36,778 nucleotides of DNA from Microbacterium terregens (GCF_027922045.1 NZ_BSEX01000006.1:1-36778); one strand, 5' to 3'; counted from the stretch's first letter, positions 1-9,885 are shown. The notes: generated by a model not told the origin, from the sequence alone. Numbers and translations: made by a program.

Positions 1-52
1 TCTCCTTGCGGAGCCTGAATCAGATCGCGACGCTCACATCAATGGGTCCTGA

Positions 53-949
53 CCCTACGCCATCGATGCGGACTGGCGGCTGATCCTGTTCAACCGTGCC
101 GCCGAACGGCATTTCGATCGGTCCCGCGACGACGTGCTTGGCCGCGTCATGTGGGACGTTTTCCCCGAAGTGGTCGGTACGCCGTTCGAGGATGTCCTTC
201 GTCGCACCATGATCGACCGGGTCGGGAGCCGGCAGGAAATGCGGTCGGTGCTGAAGCCGGATCGGTTCGTCGAACTACGAACGGCTCCCAAGGAGGGCGG
301 CGGCATCGCGGTGTCCTTCTCCGACGTAACGGAGCGGAAGGAGGCCGAAAGGCATCGCGAACTGCTCGTGAACGAACTGAACCACCGCGTGAAGAACACG
401 TTGGCGGTCGTGCAGTCTCTCGCAGTCCAGTCGTTCAGGGATGAGCGCGTTCCCGATCACGCGAGGCGCGCGTTCGAGGGCAGGTTGTTGGCCCTGTCGG
501 ACGCCCATAATCTCCTGACACGGGAGAGCTGGGCGTCTGCGCCGCTCCGGCAGATCATCGAAAATGCGCTTCGGCCTTTCGGCGGGGCCAACCGCTTCGA
601 CTATGCGGGACCCGACCTTCGCATCGGGTCCAAGGCGTCCGTCAGTCTGGCGCTTGCGCTGCATGAGCTGTGCACCAATGCCGCCAAATATGGTGCGCTT
701 TCGCAAGAAGGCGGGCGCGCCCGGATCGACTGCAGCGTCGAGCAAGGTGAGCCACCCGTCTTTCACCTGTGCTGGGAGGAACAGGGTGGCCCGTCGGTTA
801 CGCCACCGTCAGGCCGGGGCTTCGGTTCACGCTTGATCGAACGCGGGCTGGCAGCGGAAATCGGCGGGATAGTGCGTTTGCGCTATCCGCCAACAGGGGT
901 GGTCTGCGAGATCGAGGCTCCCCTGCCGAACATGGAAGGGCAGGAATGA
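53..949 (+). CDS. HWE-family sensor histidine kinase, 5' part missing
   Basis: C-terminal part of a sensor kinase that autophosphorylates on His and passes the phosphate to a response regulator. A PAS-like stretch (around AIDADWRLILFNRAAERHF) is followed by the H-box NELNHRVKNTLA, the N-box HELCTNAAKYGALS and a CWEE motif; the N-box His and the W-x-E are the hallmarks of the HWE subfamily. An in-frame TGA at 50-52 ends the frame just upstream, inside what should be the PAS domain. The upstream coding signal seems to continue in the frame of base 3, so a one-base indel near 51-56 is likely. A GTG at 134 would give a 271-residue product but would cut the PAS domain. The stop codon overlaps the next gene's ATG. 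The signal it senses is unknown. Confidence 0.85.
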   Translation, partial: PYAIDADWRLILFNRAAERHFDRSRDDVLGRVMWDVFPEVVGTPFEDVLRRTMIDRVGSRQEMRSVLKPDRFVELRTAPKEGGGIAVSFSDVTERKEAERHRELLVNELNHRVKNTLAVVQSLAVQSFRDERVPDHARRAFEGRLLALSDAHNLLTRESWASAPLRQIIENALRPFGGANRFDYAGPDLRIGSKASVSLALALHELCTNAAKYGALSQEGGRARIDCSVEQGEPPVFHLCWEEQGGPSVTPPSGRGFGSRLIERGLAAEIGGIVRLRYPPTGVVCEIEAPLPNMEGQE

Positions 950-1317
950 CACTCACCGGCAAGCGTGTCCTCGTGGTGGAAGACGAGATGCTGGTCGCCA
1001 TGAACCTTGAAGACCTGCTGATCGAACGGGGAGCCGAAGTGGTCGGGCCCGCCATGCGTCTCGACACGGCGCTGGAACTTGCACGGACCGAACGGTTCGA
1101 CGTGGCGGTGCTGGACATCAATCTTCACGGTGGCCGATCGTACCCGGTTGCCGAGACCCTGCGCGAGCGCAAGATCCCCTTCATTTTCGCGACCGGCTAC
1201 GGCCACGCGGAAGGCGCCGAAGGATATGCGGAAGTCCCGACGCTGACGAAACCATACCGGGCCAGCGAACTTGCTGACGCACTGGAACGCGCGCTCACGG
1301 CCAGCGGGTCGGATTAG
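946..1317 (+). CDS. Single-domain response regulator (receiver only)
   Basis: A 123-residue CheY-like receiver domain with no output domain. The acidic pocket VVEDE is near the start, the phosphoacceptor Asp is in VAVLDINL, the conserved Thr is in FIFATGYG and the conserved Lys is in TLTKPY. The ATG lies in an ATGA overlap with the kinase stop and has a purine-rich AAGGGCAGGA just upstream, so the two are translationally coupled and very probably a cognate pair. The FATGYG segment resembles the FATGUY motif of sphingomonad stress receivers such as SdrG but lacks the final Tyr. It probably acts by protein contact or as a phosphate sink; the target is unknown. Confidence 0.9.
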   Translation: MTLTGKRVLVVEDEMLVAMNLEDLLIERGAEVVGPAMRLDTALELARTERFDVAVLDINLHGGRSYPVAETLRERKIPFIFATGYGHAEGAEGYAEVPTLTKPYRASELADALERALTASGSD

Positions 1318-1381
1318 CGGTTGATCCCGGGCGCGTTGTCCGCGGCGCAGCGCGACGCGGTTCAGCCGGCCGCCTCTGGCG

Positions 1382-2641
1382 CTACCGAGAGCGCACTGGA
1401 CCATCGAGCGGCGCCAGCCTGCCCCGCACCAGCGCGTCGAACTGCTGCAGCGTGCACATGCCCTGGAAGCCGCCCGCGCATTCGGCGATCGGCAGGGTCT
1501 TGTAGCTGGGCGGCGTCGCGAGCGACAGCGGCTCCAGGCTGCGCAGCTGCTCCAGCGTCTGGGATTGATAGGCCACCCGCACATAACGCTCAGCACTGCC
1601 GGGATTGCGCAGCAACTCGAATACCAGCGCTCCGCCCACGGTTGCGTCGTTCTCGGCATAGCCATCGACCTTGAACGTCACCCCCAGCACCGCGGCCATC
1701 GCGTTCAGGTTGTTGTCGTGAACGACCACCAGATCCAGCTTCGCCCCGCTCGGGTCCTGAAGGGAGGACAGGATGCGCCGGCCGAGCACCGCACTCTGCC
1801 GCCCGGCCAGATAAGGTGCGCGGACATGGACGTCGAACAGCAGCGAGTGCAGCTCACCGATCTGCTCGATTTTTTCCGGCGTCGCACGCCCCCAGCCCAC
1901 GCGCGCCGGGTCGAAGCCCTCGGCATATTCGAGCAGAAGCACCTGGGCGGTCCCCGATGCCGTCCGGATCGGGCCGCCAAAGTCGAACGACGCAGGCTCC
2001 GCCGCCGGCTTCAGCAGCGATTCTTCGGCCAGGATGTCGCACGGCCGCGCGATCCCCTTGCCCCGGCAGCCCAGGATCTCCTCAAGCGTGCGGAACGCCG
2101 CGCGGTGCCGCTCGGCCAACGCCTGGATACCGCCAGTGTGCCGGTCGATCGCGGCCACCGCCGCCGCACCGTCATAGGTGACCACGCCCGCGCCCCGCGG
2201 ATCGAAGATCGGGTCGCGATCGCCGGGCGCGCCATGCTCGACGGTCAGGCCGCACCCTGGCGCGAACCCTTCGGCCAGGGCCTTCCCCGACTGGATCGCA
2301 CGCTGGGCAGTGCTGGACCGGATCCGCACGGCGCCGGGTACCGGACACCCTGCCGCGCCGAACAGCCCGCGCGCGGCATAGGCGTCGCGATCATACGCAC
2401 CCAGCAGCCGCATGCCGGTGTAACCGCGCTCGGTCAGATAGCTCTCGGGCACCTGCCACTGGGGCCAGGGCTGGCGCGCCATCGTGCCGACCGGCGCCTC
2501 GTCCGCCAGCGGCGCGCGGAGCCCGTGCCGGACCACCATCACCACCTTCTCCAGCTGCAGGTCCGGCCGTTCCTGCGCCGCCGCCGGCACGCAAGAAACG
2601 GCAGCGGCAACGGCTGACAGCAGCATGGACCCGAGTTTCAT
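1382..2641 (-). CDS. Secreted histidine acid phosphatase (phytase / glucose-1-phosphatase type)
   Basis: 419-residue branch-2 histidine phosphatase. A Sec signal peptide (MKLGSMLLSAVAAAV, cleavage near AAAQ) precedes the catalytic RHGLRAP at about residues 38-44, whose His forms the phospho-enzyme. The second catalytic motif VVVHDNN supplies the Asp proton donor, as in AppA/Agp enzymes. C-terminal Cys residues (ECAGGFQGMC) probably form the family disulfide. It should release phosphate from phytate or sugar phosphates in the periplasm; the exact substrate cannot be read from sequence. ATG at 2641 is preferred over a TTG two codons upstream because it gives a standard signal peptide. It is divergent from a TonB-dependent receptor and has a PhoB-box candidate about 95 bp upstream. 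Confidence 0.9.
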   Translation of the reverse strand: MKLGSMLLSAVAAAVSCVPAAAQERPDLQLEKVVMVVRHGLRAPLADEAPVGTMARQPWPQWQVPESYLTERGYTGMRLLGAYDRDAYAARGLFGAAGCPVPGAVRIRSSTAQRAIQSGKALAEGFAPGCGLTVEHGAPGDRDPIFDPRGAGVVTYDGAAAVAAIDRHTGGIQALAERHRAAFRTLEEILGCRGKGIARPCDILAEESLLKPAAEPASFDFGGPIRTASGTAQVLLLEYAEGFDPARVGWGRATPEKIEQIGELHSLLFDVHVRAPYLAGRQSAVLGRRILSSLQDPSGAKLDLVVVHDNNLNAMAAVLGVTFKVDGYAENDATVGGALVFELLRNPGSAERYVRVAYQSQTLEQLRSLEPLSLATPPSYKTLPIAECAGGFQGMCTLQQFDALVRGRLAPLDGPVRSR

Positions 2642-2734
2642 GAGCAAACCTGTGCGATCTGAAAAAGAAGCGCCTCGTAGGTCCGCAGTATGTCCTCTCG
2701 ATTACGCTCTGGTCGCACCGCGAGTGCAGCAGAG

Positions 2735-2752
2735 ATGACATGCCAACGACAT
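2735..2752 (-). promoter_or_regulatory. Candidate PhoB box upstream of the phosphatase gene
   Basis: Read on the minus strand the site is ATGTCGT-TGGC-ATGTCAT. This is two 7-bp direct repeats with a 4-bp spacer and an 11-bp period, matching the Pho-box layout CTGTCAT-N4-CTGTCAT at 11 of 14 repeat positions, with both TGTC cores intact. The orientation points toward the phosphatase start about 95 bp away. It lies between the divergent phosphatase and TonB receptor genes, so it could control both. This is a motif match only. Confidence 0.6.
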
Positions 2753-2832
2753 ATATTGGTCCCCGATCGGTAACGTAGCGGACTTAGGTCGCCCACATCT
2801 GCATTCGACAGACGCAATCCCTGGGAGATCCC

Positions 2833-5580
2833 ATGACAAAGCCTTCCCTCCGCCCGCTCGGGCGGCCGCTGCTGCTTGCCCTGATGCTTTCGGCATCCTC
2901 CATCGCCTATGCCGGGGCACCGGACCCTGCCGCAGACGTGGACGCCGAGGTGCAGCGTACCGACAACGACATTGTCGTACTGGGCGCGGCCGACCGCCGG
3001 CTGGTGCAGGAAGAGGAGGACGCGGTCGGCACGATCGACGTGGTGCAGACCGGCGACGTCTCGTTGCGATCCCAAACCAACATCGCCGATCTGGCCAAGC
3101 AGCTTCCGGGCGTCTCGGTCAGCGTCGACCAGGCACGCAACGGATCGGCCACCGGCGAGGCGCAGTTCGTCTCAATCCGCGGGTTCGAAACCGGCTTCAA
3201 CGCCTATACGCTCGATGGGCTACGCCTGCCCCAGACCTCGGGCGGCAATACCCGCGCGATCTCGCTCAACCTGTTCTCGCCTTTCGCGATCGGCGGCATC
3301 GTCGTCGACAAGACCCCGGGCGCCGACAAGGACGCGGATTCGATTGCAGGCAACATCGACCTGCGCACCCCGACCGCGTTCGACTTCGGCAGTTCCTTTG
3401 TGCGCGCCCGTGTGCTGGCGCAGGCCGCGGACCTGGCACTCGATCAGGGACAGGCGGGCATGGGCGGCGCCATCGGCCTCGACATGGCCAAGCGCTTCGG
3501 CAGCGCTGGGCAGTTCGGCGTCTACGTCGCGGGTTATTACGAGCGCCGAGCGAGTGCGGCGGAATCGGTCGCGCTCCAGAACCCTTACAAGGCGACGGTG
3601 AAAGGCGAGACCCCGCGCGAGAACCCGGACTCGGTGACCGCCGACGGCATCCAGTGGAACTTCTTCAACAACGAGATCGAGCGCTACGGCGCCAGCGGCT
3701 CGCTGGACTACCGCACCGAAGCCCTCGACCTGTTCGCGCGCGTCAACTACGCCCGCTACAACAACACCAACACGCAGAACCAGACGGGCCTGCGCAATGA
3801 GTTGGTCAGCGGCCAGACAAATCCCAATCCCGGCGGCTATGACGACACCGGCATCTACCGGCCGATGGGCATCAACCCGGCGCACTACTTCCGCGTCGAG
3901 GACGTGGAGCAGGAGCTGGTCTCCACCCAGCTAGGCGGCCGCTGGAAGGGCGAGCGCGTCAGCATCGGGTTGAGCGGATCCTATGCCGATGGTCGGCTCG
4001 ACCAGCCGCGGTCGCACACGGCGGCGTTTCGCGGCATCTCGTACATCGGCACGCCCGGCCAGACCGGCGTGGCGCGCGAAGGGCTGTTGATCGACCTGTC
4101 CGATCGCAACTGGCCGCGCGCGATCCTGTCGCCAGAGGCCGCCGCCTATGTCGGCAGCCTGGAACGGCCGCAGCAATATTATGTGCAGACCAATCGCAGC
4201 TTCCTTTCGGAAGAGAAGCTGACCTTCAAGGGCGACATCGACTGGCGCGGCGACGGCGTGCTGGCGCTGGTCAAGGCGGGCGGCCTGTGGGAAGGCGCCG
4301 ATCGCAAGGGCCTGACGATCGACGACGGATCGCTGCGTTATCGCTTCCAGACCGACCTCTACAGCGGCACGGTACCCGGCCTGCCGCTCGCCCAGTTTCC
4401 AGGCGAGACGCTCGACAGCTTCATGGGGCACCAGACTCCCCGCCCGTTCAAGCTGATCAGCCGCGAGGCGATCGAGGAACAGGTGTCGCGCTATGTCGAC
4501 ATCGACGGCCTGAGCGAGGACATCCTCAACCGCGGGCGCCTGTCGGGCGAGGAAACGCGCAAGGCCGTGTTCGCGACCGCGACGCTGCGTTTCGAAACCG
4601 AGAACGCAGGCACGATTGAGGTCATGCCGGGCATCCGCTGGGAAGATAATCGCTACACGGCCAGCTTCTGGTCCAATACCGAAGCCGACAGCGACGCGCG
4701 CTTCATTGAGGCGGGGCGCAAGTACGACCATCTCGACCCGTCGGTCCTGGCGGTGTGGCGTGCCCCTGGCGGCTGGACGGTTCGCGGCTCGGCGCGCAGC
4801 AGCTACAGCCGCCCGGCCTTCAACCAGCTTGCAGGTCCGACCACAGAGGAGCGCGACGCGATCACCGACGAGCTGATCTCGGTCACCCGTCCCAACCCGG
4901 ACCTGAAGCCGGTATCCGCCTGGAACTTCGACCTGGGGGTCGAATATCGCACCGAGCGCAACCGCTGGTTCCAAATTGCCGCCTATTACAAGGACCTGAA
5001 GAACGTCATCGTGCCGACGGCGACCCGCACCGGATCCGGCGCGGTGGACGGGGTGATCTACTATCAGCCGTACAACGGCCTGGGTGGCTCGGCGAAGGGC
5101 ATCGAGGCCTCGTTCCGCTTCGCGCTGAACGACTGGGCGCCCACGGATTGGATGGGCGGTTTCGGCATCGGCGGCAACGTGACCGTGCAGGACACCGAAG
5201 TCACCTATCAGCTGGGCGAGGACGAAATCCGCACCAGTCGCCTGCCCGAGGCGCCGCACCTGATCGCCAATGCGGAGCTCTTCTACGAGCAGGGCCCGGT
5301 GCGCGCGAACCTCTGGTACAACCACACCGGCAAGCGGCTGTACAATGTCGAGGACACCCAGCCCGACACCTATACCCAGGGGCTCAACGAGCTGAACCTG
5401 GGCGTCGCCTTCGCCATGACCAGCAAGATCGAGCTGGGACTGGCAGCACGCAACATCACTAACGAGCCGACCTACTACAACACGGTGGGCGCCTCGACGC
5501 GCTACATCTCGGCCGATCGCGCGGGCGGCTATCTGAAGACCGGCCGCATCTTCCAGGCAAGCCTGACCATGACGATGTAA
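2833..5580 (+). CDS. TonB-dependent outer-membrane receptor
   Basis: 915-residue TonB-dependent transporter of the long Xanthomonas/Caulobacter type. The signal peptide ends near residue 27 (SIAYA). A TonB-box-like NDIVVLG follows, then a plug domain with LAKQLPGVSVSVDQ, FVSIRGF and a DKDADSIAGNIDLRTP segment typical of this group. The rest is a 22-strand type beta-barrel with aromatic-rich strands, ending GRIFQASLTMTM; the last residue is Met rather than the usual Phe. It should import a large or scarce substrate using TonB energy. The divergent phosphatase and the Pho-type site suggest an organophosphate such as phytate, but this is inferred from context. GGGAG lies just before the ATG. Confidence 0.93.
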   Translation: MTKPSLRPLGRPLLLALMLSASSIAYAGAPDPAADVDAEVQRTDNDIVVLGAADRRLVQEEEDAVGTIDVVQTGDVSLRSQTNIADLAKQLPGVSVSVDQARNGSATGEAQFVSIRGFETGFNAYTLDGLRLPQTSGGNTRAISLNLFSPFAIGGIVVDKTPGADKDADSIAGNIDLRTPTAFDFGSSFVRARVLAQAADLALDQGQAGMGGAIGLDMAKRFGSAGQFGVYVAGYYERRASAAESVALQNPYKATVKGETPRENPDSVTADGIQWNFFNNEIERYGASGSLDYRTEALDLFARVNYARYNNTNTQNQTGLRNELVSGQTNPNPGGYDDTGIYRPMGINPAHYFRVEDVEQELVSTQLGGRWKGERVSIGLSGSYADGRLDQPRSHTAAFRGISYIGTPGQTGVAREGLLIDLSDRNWPRAILSPEAAAYVGSLERPQQYYVQTNRSFLSEEKLTFKGDIDWRGDGVLALVKAGGLWEGADRKGLTIDDGSLRYRFQTDLYSGTVPGLPLAQFPGETLDSFMGHQTPRPFKLISREAIEEQVSRYVDIDGLSEDILNRGRLSGEETRKAVFATATLRFETENAGTIEVMPGIRWEDNRYTASFWSNTEADSDARFIEAGRKYDHLDPSVLAVWRAPGGWTVRGSARSSYSRPAFNQLAGPTTEERDAITDELISVTRPNPDLKPVSAWNFDLGVEYRTERNRWFQIAAYYKDLKNVIVPTATRTGSGAVDGVIYYQPYNGLGGSAKGIEASFRFALNDWAPTDWMGGFGIGGNVTVQDTEVTYQLGEDEIRTSRLPEAPHLIANAELFYEQGPVRANLWYNHTGKRLYNVEDTQPDTYTQGLNELNLGVAFAMTSKIELGLAARNITNEPTYYNTVGASTRYISADRAGGYLKTGRIFQASLTMTM

Positions 5581-5583
5581 GCT

Positions 5584-5623
5584 AGTGCGGTGCGGAAACG
5601 GCGTGCCCCTTCCGCACCGCACT
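5584..5623 (+). terminator. Strong hairpin after the TonB receptor gene
   Basis: AGTGCGGTGCGGAA (5584-5597) and TTCCGCACCGCACT (5610-5623) form a perfect 14-bp stem with a 12-base loop, starting 3 bases after the stop codon. No T-tract follows, so it may be an mRNA 3'-end stabiliser or a weak intrinsic terminator. Confidence 0.5.
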
Positions 5624-5922
5624 CCTCCCTGCTTGTGGGTCAGACCACCGCGACACACGGTGTCAGCCGAGATGCACCGGCTCGGCTGCCCGAGGCTCAG
5701 ATCGATTCGGCAGCAGGACACGCAGGCACCGGCGCCAACGAGAAAAGTACCGCCGCCTCCGATCGGACTACGTCTTGGACTTCACCGGGGGCTGGATGAC
5801 CTATTCGGCCGAAGGGAGCGCACACAGCGCGTCTGCGGTCCCGCGGTGACTCTACGTGGTCACGCGCTCTTCAAAGAGAATTCGCAGATAAGGCGAGCCC
5901 TGGCACTAGCAGAGTCTTGAAA
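5624..5922. other. Intergenic region with no recognised gene
   Basis: About 300 bases between the receptor hairpin and tRNA-Ala. The short open frames here lack ribosome binding sites and resemble nothing recognisable. I see no clear promoter or repeat. Confidence 0.6.
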
Positions 5923-5998
5923 TGGTGGAGCCGAGGGGGATCGAACCCCTGACCTTCGCAATGCCATTGCGACGCTCTCCCAGCTGAGCTACGGCCCC
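5923..5998 (-). tRNA. tRNA-Ala (anticodon GGC)
   Basis: On the minus strand the acceptor arm GGGGCCG pairs with CGGCTCC, followed by encoded ACCA. The D-stem is GCTC/GAGC. The anticodon stem TCGCA/TGCGA encloses the loop ATGGCAT with anticodon GGC, which reads Ala GCC codons. The T-arm is AGGGGTTCGATCCCCT. Length is 76 bases with CCA. Confidence 0.97.
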
Positions 5999-6083
5999 AC
6001 GCCGTTTTTGCCGTTCGTTTCCGAAGCGGCTCCGGGAACCCCGTGTCCGGGGAAGGCGCCCTCTAAGCGGGCCCTTTTGGTTT

Positions 6084-6108
6084 GGCAAGCGCCTTTTCGA
6101 CGCTTGCC
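6084..6108. terminator. Hairpin between the TIGR02300 gene and tRNA-Ala
   Basis: GGCAAGCG and CGCTTGCC form an 8-bp stem with a 9-base loop. A run of six T follows on the plus strand after 5 bases, which would suit a plus-strand transcript. The neighbouring genes are on the minus strand, where no T-run follows, so its role is unclear. Confidence 0.35.
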
Positions 6109-6148
6109 GCACCTTTTTTGAACTTGCCGGCCTTAGCCGGCGCGAGGA

Positions 6149-6469
6149 TCAGTTTTCCTCGTCTTCGTCCTGAGTGTTCACGCCCAGATCGTCGTCGCCG
6201 CCGAGATCGACGTCGTCGTCGGCCGAGGGCTCATCCTCACCGTCGATGTCCAGATCCTCGTCACCGAGATCGGCGTCCTTGTCCGCCTCCTTCTCGCTGA
6301 TGGGCTTGGCAGCTTCGAAGGGAAGCGGCTGCTTGGACTTCAGGATCGGCTCCGGATTCCAGGTCACGCCGCATTCGATGCAGGTGACGGGATCTTCCTT
6401 GCCCAGGTCATAGAAGCGCGTCGCGCATTTCGGGCACGTCCGCTTCGTGCCCCATTCCGGCTTCACCAT
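6149..6469 (-). CDS. TIGR02300 family protein (zinc ribbon, acidic tail)
   Basis: 106-residue protein of a conserved alphaproteobacterial family of unknown function. The N-terminus MVKPEWGTKRTCPKCATRF carries CPKC, and CIEC follows about 15 residues later, so the four Cys probably bind zinc as a ribbon. The FYDLG segment matches the FYDLN signature of the family. The C-terminal half is a low-complexity Asp/Glu tail, probably disordered. The start was set at MVKPEWG because that is the conserved family N-terminus and AAAGG lies upstream; the frame stays open further 5'. It is divergent from cmk. Confidence 0.9.
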   Translation of the reverse strand: MVKPEWGTKRTCPKCATRFYDLGKEDPVTCIECGVTWNPEPILKSKQPLPFEAAKPISEKEADKDADLGDEDLDIDGEDEPSADDDVDLGGDDDLGVNTQDEDEEN

Positions 6470-6677
6470 GTGCCGCTCTTGCCTTTCGGTGTGGGATTTT
6501 GGGTATCGGGACTGGTGCCCGAGAAGTGGCGCGCGCCTTGCCATAGCGCAAGGGCGCTGTCAAAAACCGCTGCCTGCCGCCGGCCCAGCGACGGCGGATG
6601 CTTCGAGGCGAGGCAGATCTGCGGCCCGCCGCGCCCCGCCGCTTGACGACCGCTCCGGTTGCGGCAAGGGGTCGCCC

Positions 6678-7301
6678 ATGATCATTGCAGTCGACGGACC
6701 CGCCGCGTCGGGTAAGGGCACCATCGCCCGGGCGCTTTCCCGCCACTACAACCTGCCCCATCTCGACACCGGGCTGCTCTATCGTGCCGTCGCCGCAACC
6801 GTGCTCCGCGACAAGCTCACGCCCGAGCGCGAAGCCGATGCGATCGCCGCCTGCGGCTTCGAGGATCGGCTGCTCGAGGATCCGTGGCTGCGGAGCGACG
6901 AGGTCGGCCAGATCGCGTCGGTCGTCTCCGCGCATGCGCTGGTGCGCGCCGCGCTGCTCCAACGTCAGCGGCGCTTCGCGGCGCAACCGGGCGGCGCCGT
7001 CCTCGACGGTCGCGACATCGGCACGGTGATCGCCCCCGACGCCCACGCCAAGCTGTTCGTGAAGGCGACGCCTGCCATCCGGGCACGCCGTCGCCACCTG
7101 GAGCTTCAGAAGCAGGGCTCGCCCGTCACCTACGACAAGGTTCTGGCCGACATTCGCGCGCGCGACGAGCGGGATGCCGGGCGTGCCAACGCGCCGATGA
7201 TGATGGCCGCGGACGCCGCCCCGCTCGACACCAGTTTCCTGTCGATCGAGGCAGCCGTTCAGCGCGCGGTGGAATTGGTAGACGCACGCGTCGCCGCCTG
7301 A
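6678..7301 (+). CDS. cmk: Cytidylate kinase
   Basis: 207-residue (d)CMP kinase, which phosphorylates CMP and dCMP with ATP in the cytoplasm for RNA, DNA and CDP-lipid precursors. The P-loop GPAASGKGT is at residues 7-15. The substrate-binding HLDTGLLYR and the LDGRDIGTVI motif are typical of the family, and the lid region has ARRRHLEL. The ATG follows AAGGGG with good spacing; the open frame further upstream has no conserved sequence. It lies just before rpsA, a common cmk-rpsA order. The aroA gene that often precedes cmk in alphaproteobacteria is absent. Confidence 0.96.
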   Translation: MIIAVDGPAASGKGTIARALSRHYNLPHLDTGLLYRAVAATVLRDKLTPEREADAIAACGFEDRLLEDPWLRSDEVGQIASVVSAHALVRAALLQRQRRFAAQPGGAVLDGRDIGTVIAPDAHAKLFVKATPAIRARRRHLELQKQGSPVTYDKVLADIRARDERDAGRANAPMMMAADAAPLDTSFLSIEAAVQRAVELVDARVAA

Positions 7302-7332
7302 TCGGGGGCACCGGTCCGGCCGCCTCCCCAGC

Positions 7333-7361
7333 TTGCGAATTGCTTGCATCTGGGCTATGCG
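7333..7361 (+). promoter_or_regulatory. Possible sigma-70 promoter for rpsA
   Basis: TTGCGA (7333-7338) and TATGCG (7356-7361) are separated by 17 bases, in the 261-base gap between cmk and rpsA. The match to TTGACA/TATAAT is moderate, and the resulting leader would be about 190-200 bases. Motif inference only. Confidence 0.35.
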
Positions 7362-7462
7362 TGCGGGGTTCGACGAGCGATTGCTCGCGGGGCCGGCGCG
7401 GAGGCGATTCCTCACGCGCCCTTTTTCGCATGAAATTGCAGGCCTTTGCAGCAAGCGTCCGA

Positions 7463-7484
7463 CGAATGCCGCGACCGGCATTCG
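7463..7484 (+). other. Hairpin in the rpsA leader
   Basis: CGAATGCC (7463-7470) and GGCATTCG (7477-7484) form a perfect 8-bp stem with a 6-base loop, about 80 bases before the rpsA start. Ribosomal protein S1 represses its own translation through a structured leader in Escherichia coli, so this may be part of a comparable control region. Confidence 0.4.
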
Positions 7485-7562
7485 GCCGCCGCGGCGACGC
7501 CGGTCAAAGACCGCCGGAACCAACCGGCCGGCCGGAAAAACGTACAGGAACCAGGAACTCTA

Positions 7563-9272
<1,710 letters not shown>

Positions 9273-9279
9273 GCATTGC

Positions 9280-9310
9280 GCCGCGGCGGGAAGTTGCTTC
9301 CCGCCGCGGC
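9280..9310 (+). terminator. Hairpin terminator after rpsA
   Basis: GCCGCGGCGGGAAG (9280-9293) and CTTCCCGCCGCGGC (9297-9310) form a perfect 14-bp stem with loop TTG, 7 bases after the rpsA stop. No strong T-tract follows, but the stem is very stable. Confidence 0.6.
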
Positions 9311-9416
9311 AAATGCCTTAACTTGTGTTGCAGTTCGGCTCCTGCCGAATTAGCTGTTCGGTTCCCCTGCGTAATGACCGCTTCCGCCAATGCGTGGTGG
9401 GATGGATGAGGCCGAC

Positions 9417-9695
9417 ATGATCCGATCTGAACTCGTACAGCGCCTGGTCGCCGAGAACCCCGGCCTCTCCGCGCGCGACGTGGAACGGATCGTCACCGTT
9501 TTCTTCGACAGCATCGTCGAACAGTTGAAGGCGGAAGGTCGCGTCGAACTACGCGGCTTCGGCGCCTTCTCTACCCGCGCACGCGATGCCCGGACCGGCC
9601 GCAACCCGCGGACCGGCGAGACCGTCGAAGTGGATGCCAAGCGCGTCCCCTATTTCAAACCCGGCAAGGAAATGCGCGCGCGCCTAAACGTGTGA
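9417..9695 (+). CDS. ihfB: Integration host factor subunit beta
   Basis: 92-residue DNA-bending protein of the HU/IHF family, the beta subunit of the IHF heterodimer. It shows [17 protein letters not shown] at the start, the RGFGAFSTR strand, and the [10 protein letters not shown] arm that inserts into the DNA minor groove, followed by [11 protein letters not shown]. The ATG at 9417 gives the standard family N-terminus and follows GATGAGG; an ATG nine codons upstream is less likely. It lies behind rpsA, a common bacterial order, but the rpsA hairpin suggests its own promoter in the roughly 100-base gap. Confidence 0.96.
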   Translation: MIRSELVQRLVAENPGLSARDVERIVTVFFDSIVEQLKAEGRVELRGFGAFSTRARDARTGRNPRTGETVEVDAKRVPYFKPGKEMRARLNV

Positions 9696-9759
9696 CGTTC
9701 CGCCTTGGCGCAACGCCGCGCTTGACGCGGATGCAGCCTTGCGGTTCCCGTGCCGCCAT

Positions 9760-9845
9760 GCGGACGTGGCGAAACCGGTAGACGCAGCCGACTTAAAATC
9801 GGCTTCCGAACAGGAGTGCGGGTTCGAGTCCCGCCGTCCGCACCA
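9760..9845 (+). tRNA. tRNA-Leu (anticodon TAA)
   Basis: Class II tRNA with a long variable arm. The acceptor GCGGACG pairs with CGTCCGC, followed by encoded ACCA. The anticodon stem GCCGA/TCGGC encloses CTTAAAA with anticodon TAA, which reads Leu UUA. The T-arm is GCGGGTTCGAGTCCCGC. Length is 86 bases with CCA. UUA is very rare in such a GC-rich genome. Confidence 0.97.
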
Positions 9846-9885
9846 CCATGTGGCGCTCCGCCGCCTTCGATGGCAGGAAGGGGCC

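Noticed and set aside
946..1317. Assignment of the receiver to the FATGUY group
   Set aside because: The motif is FATGYG, without the final Tyr, so the specific group was not claimed.
3931..5721. 596-residue minus-strand open frame opposite the TonB receptor
   Set aside because: The receptor frame is supported by signal peptide, plug and barrel motifs; the antisense frame has none.
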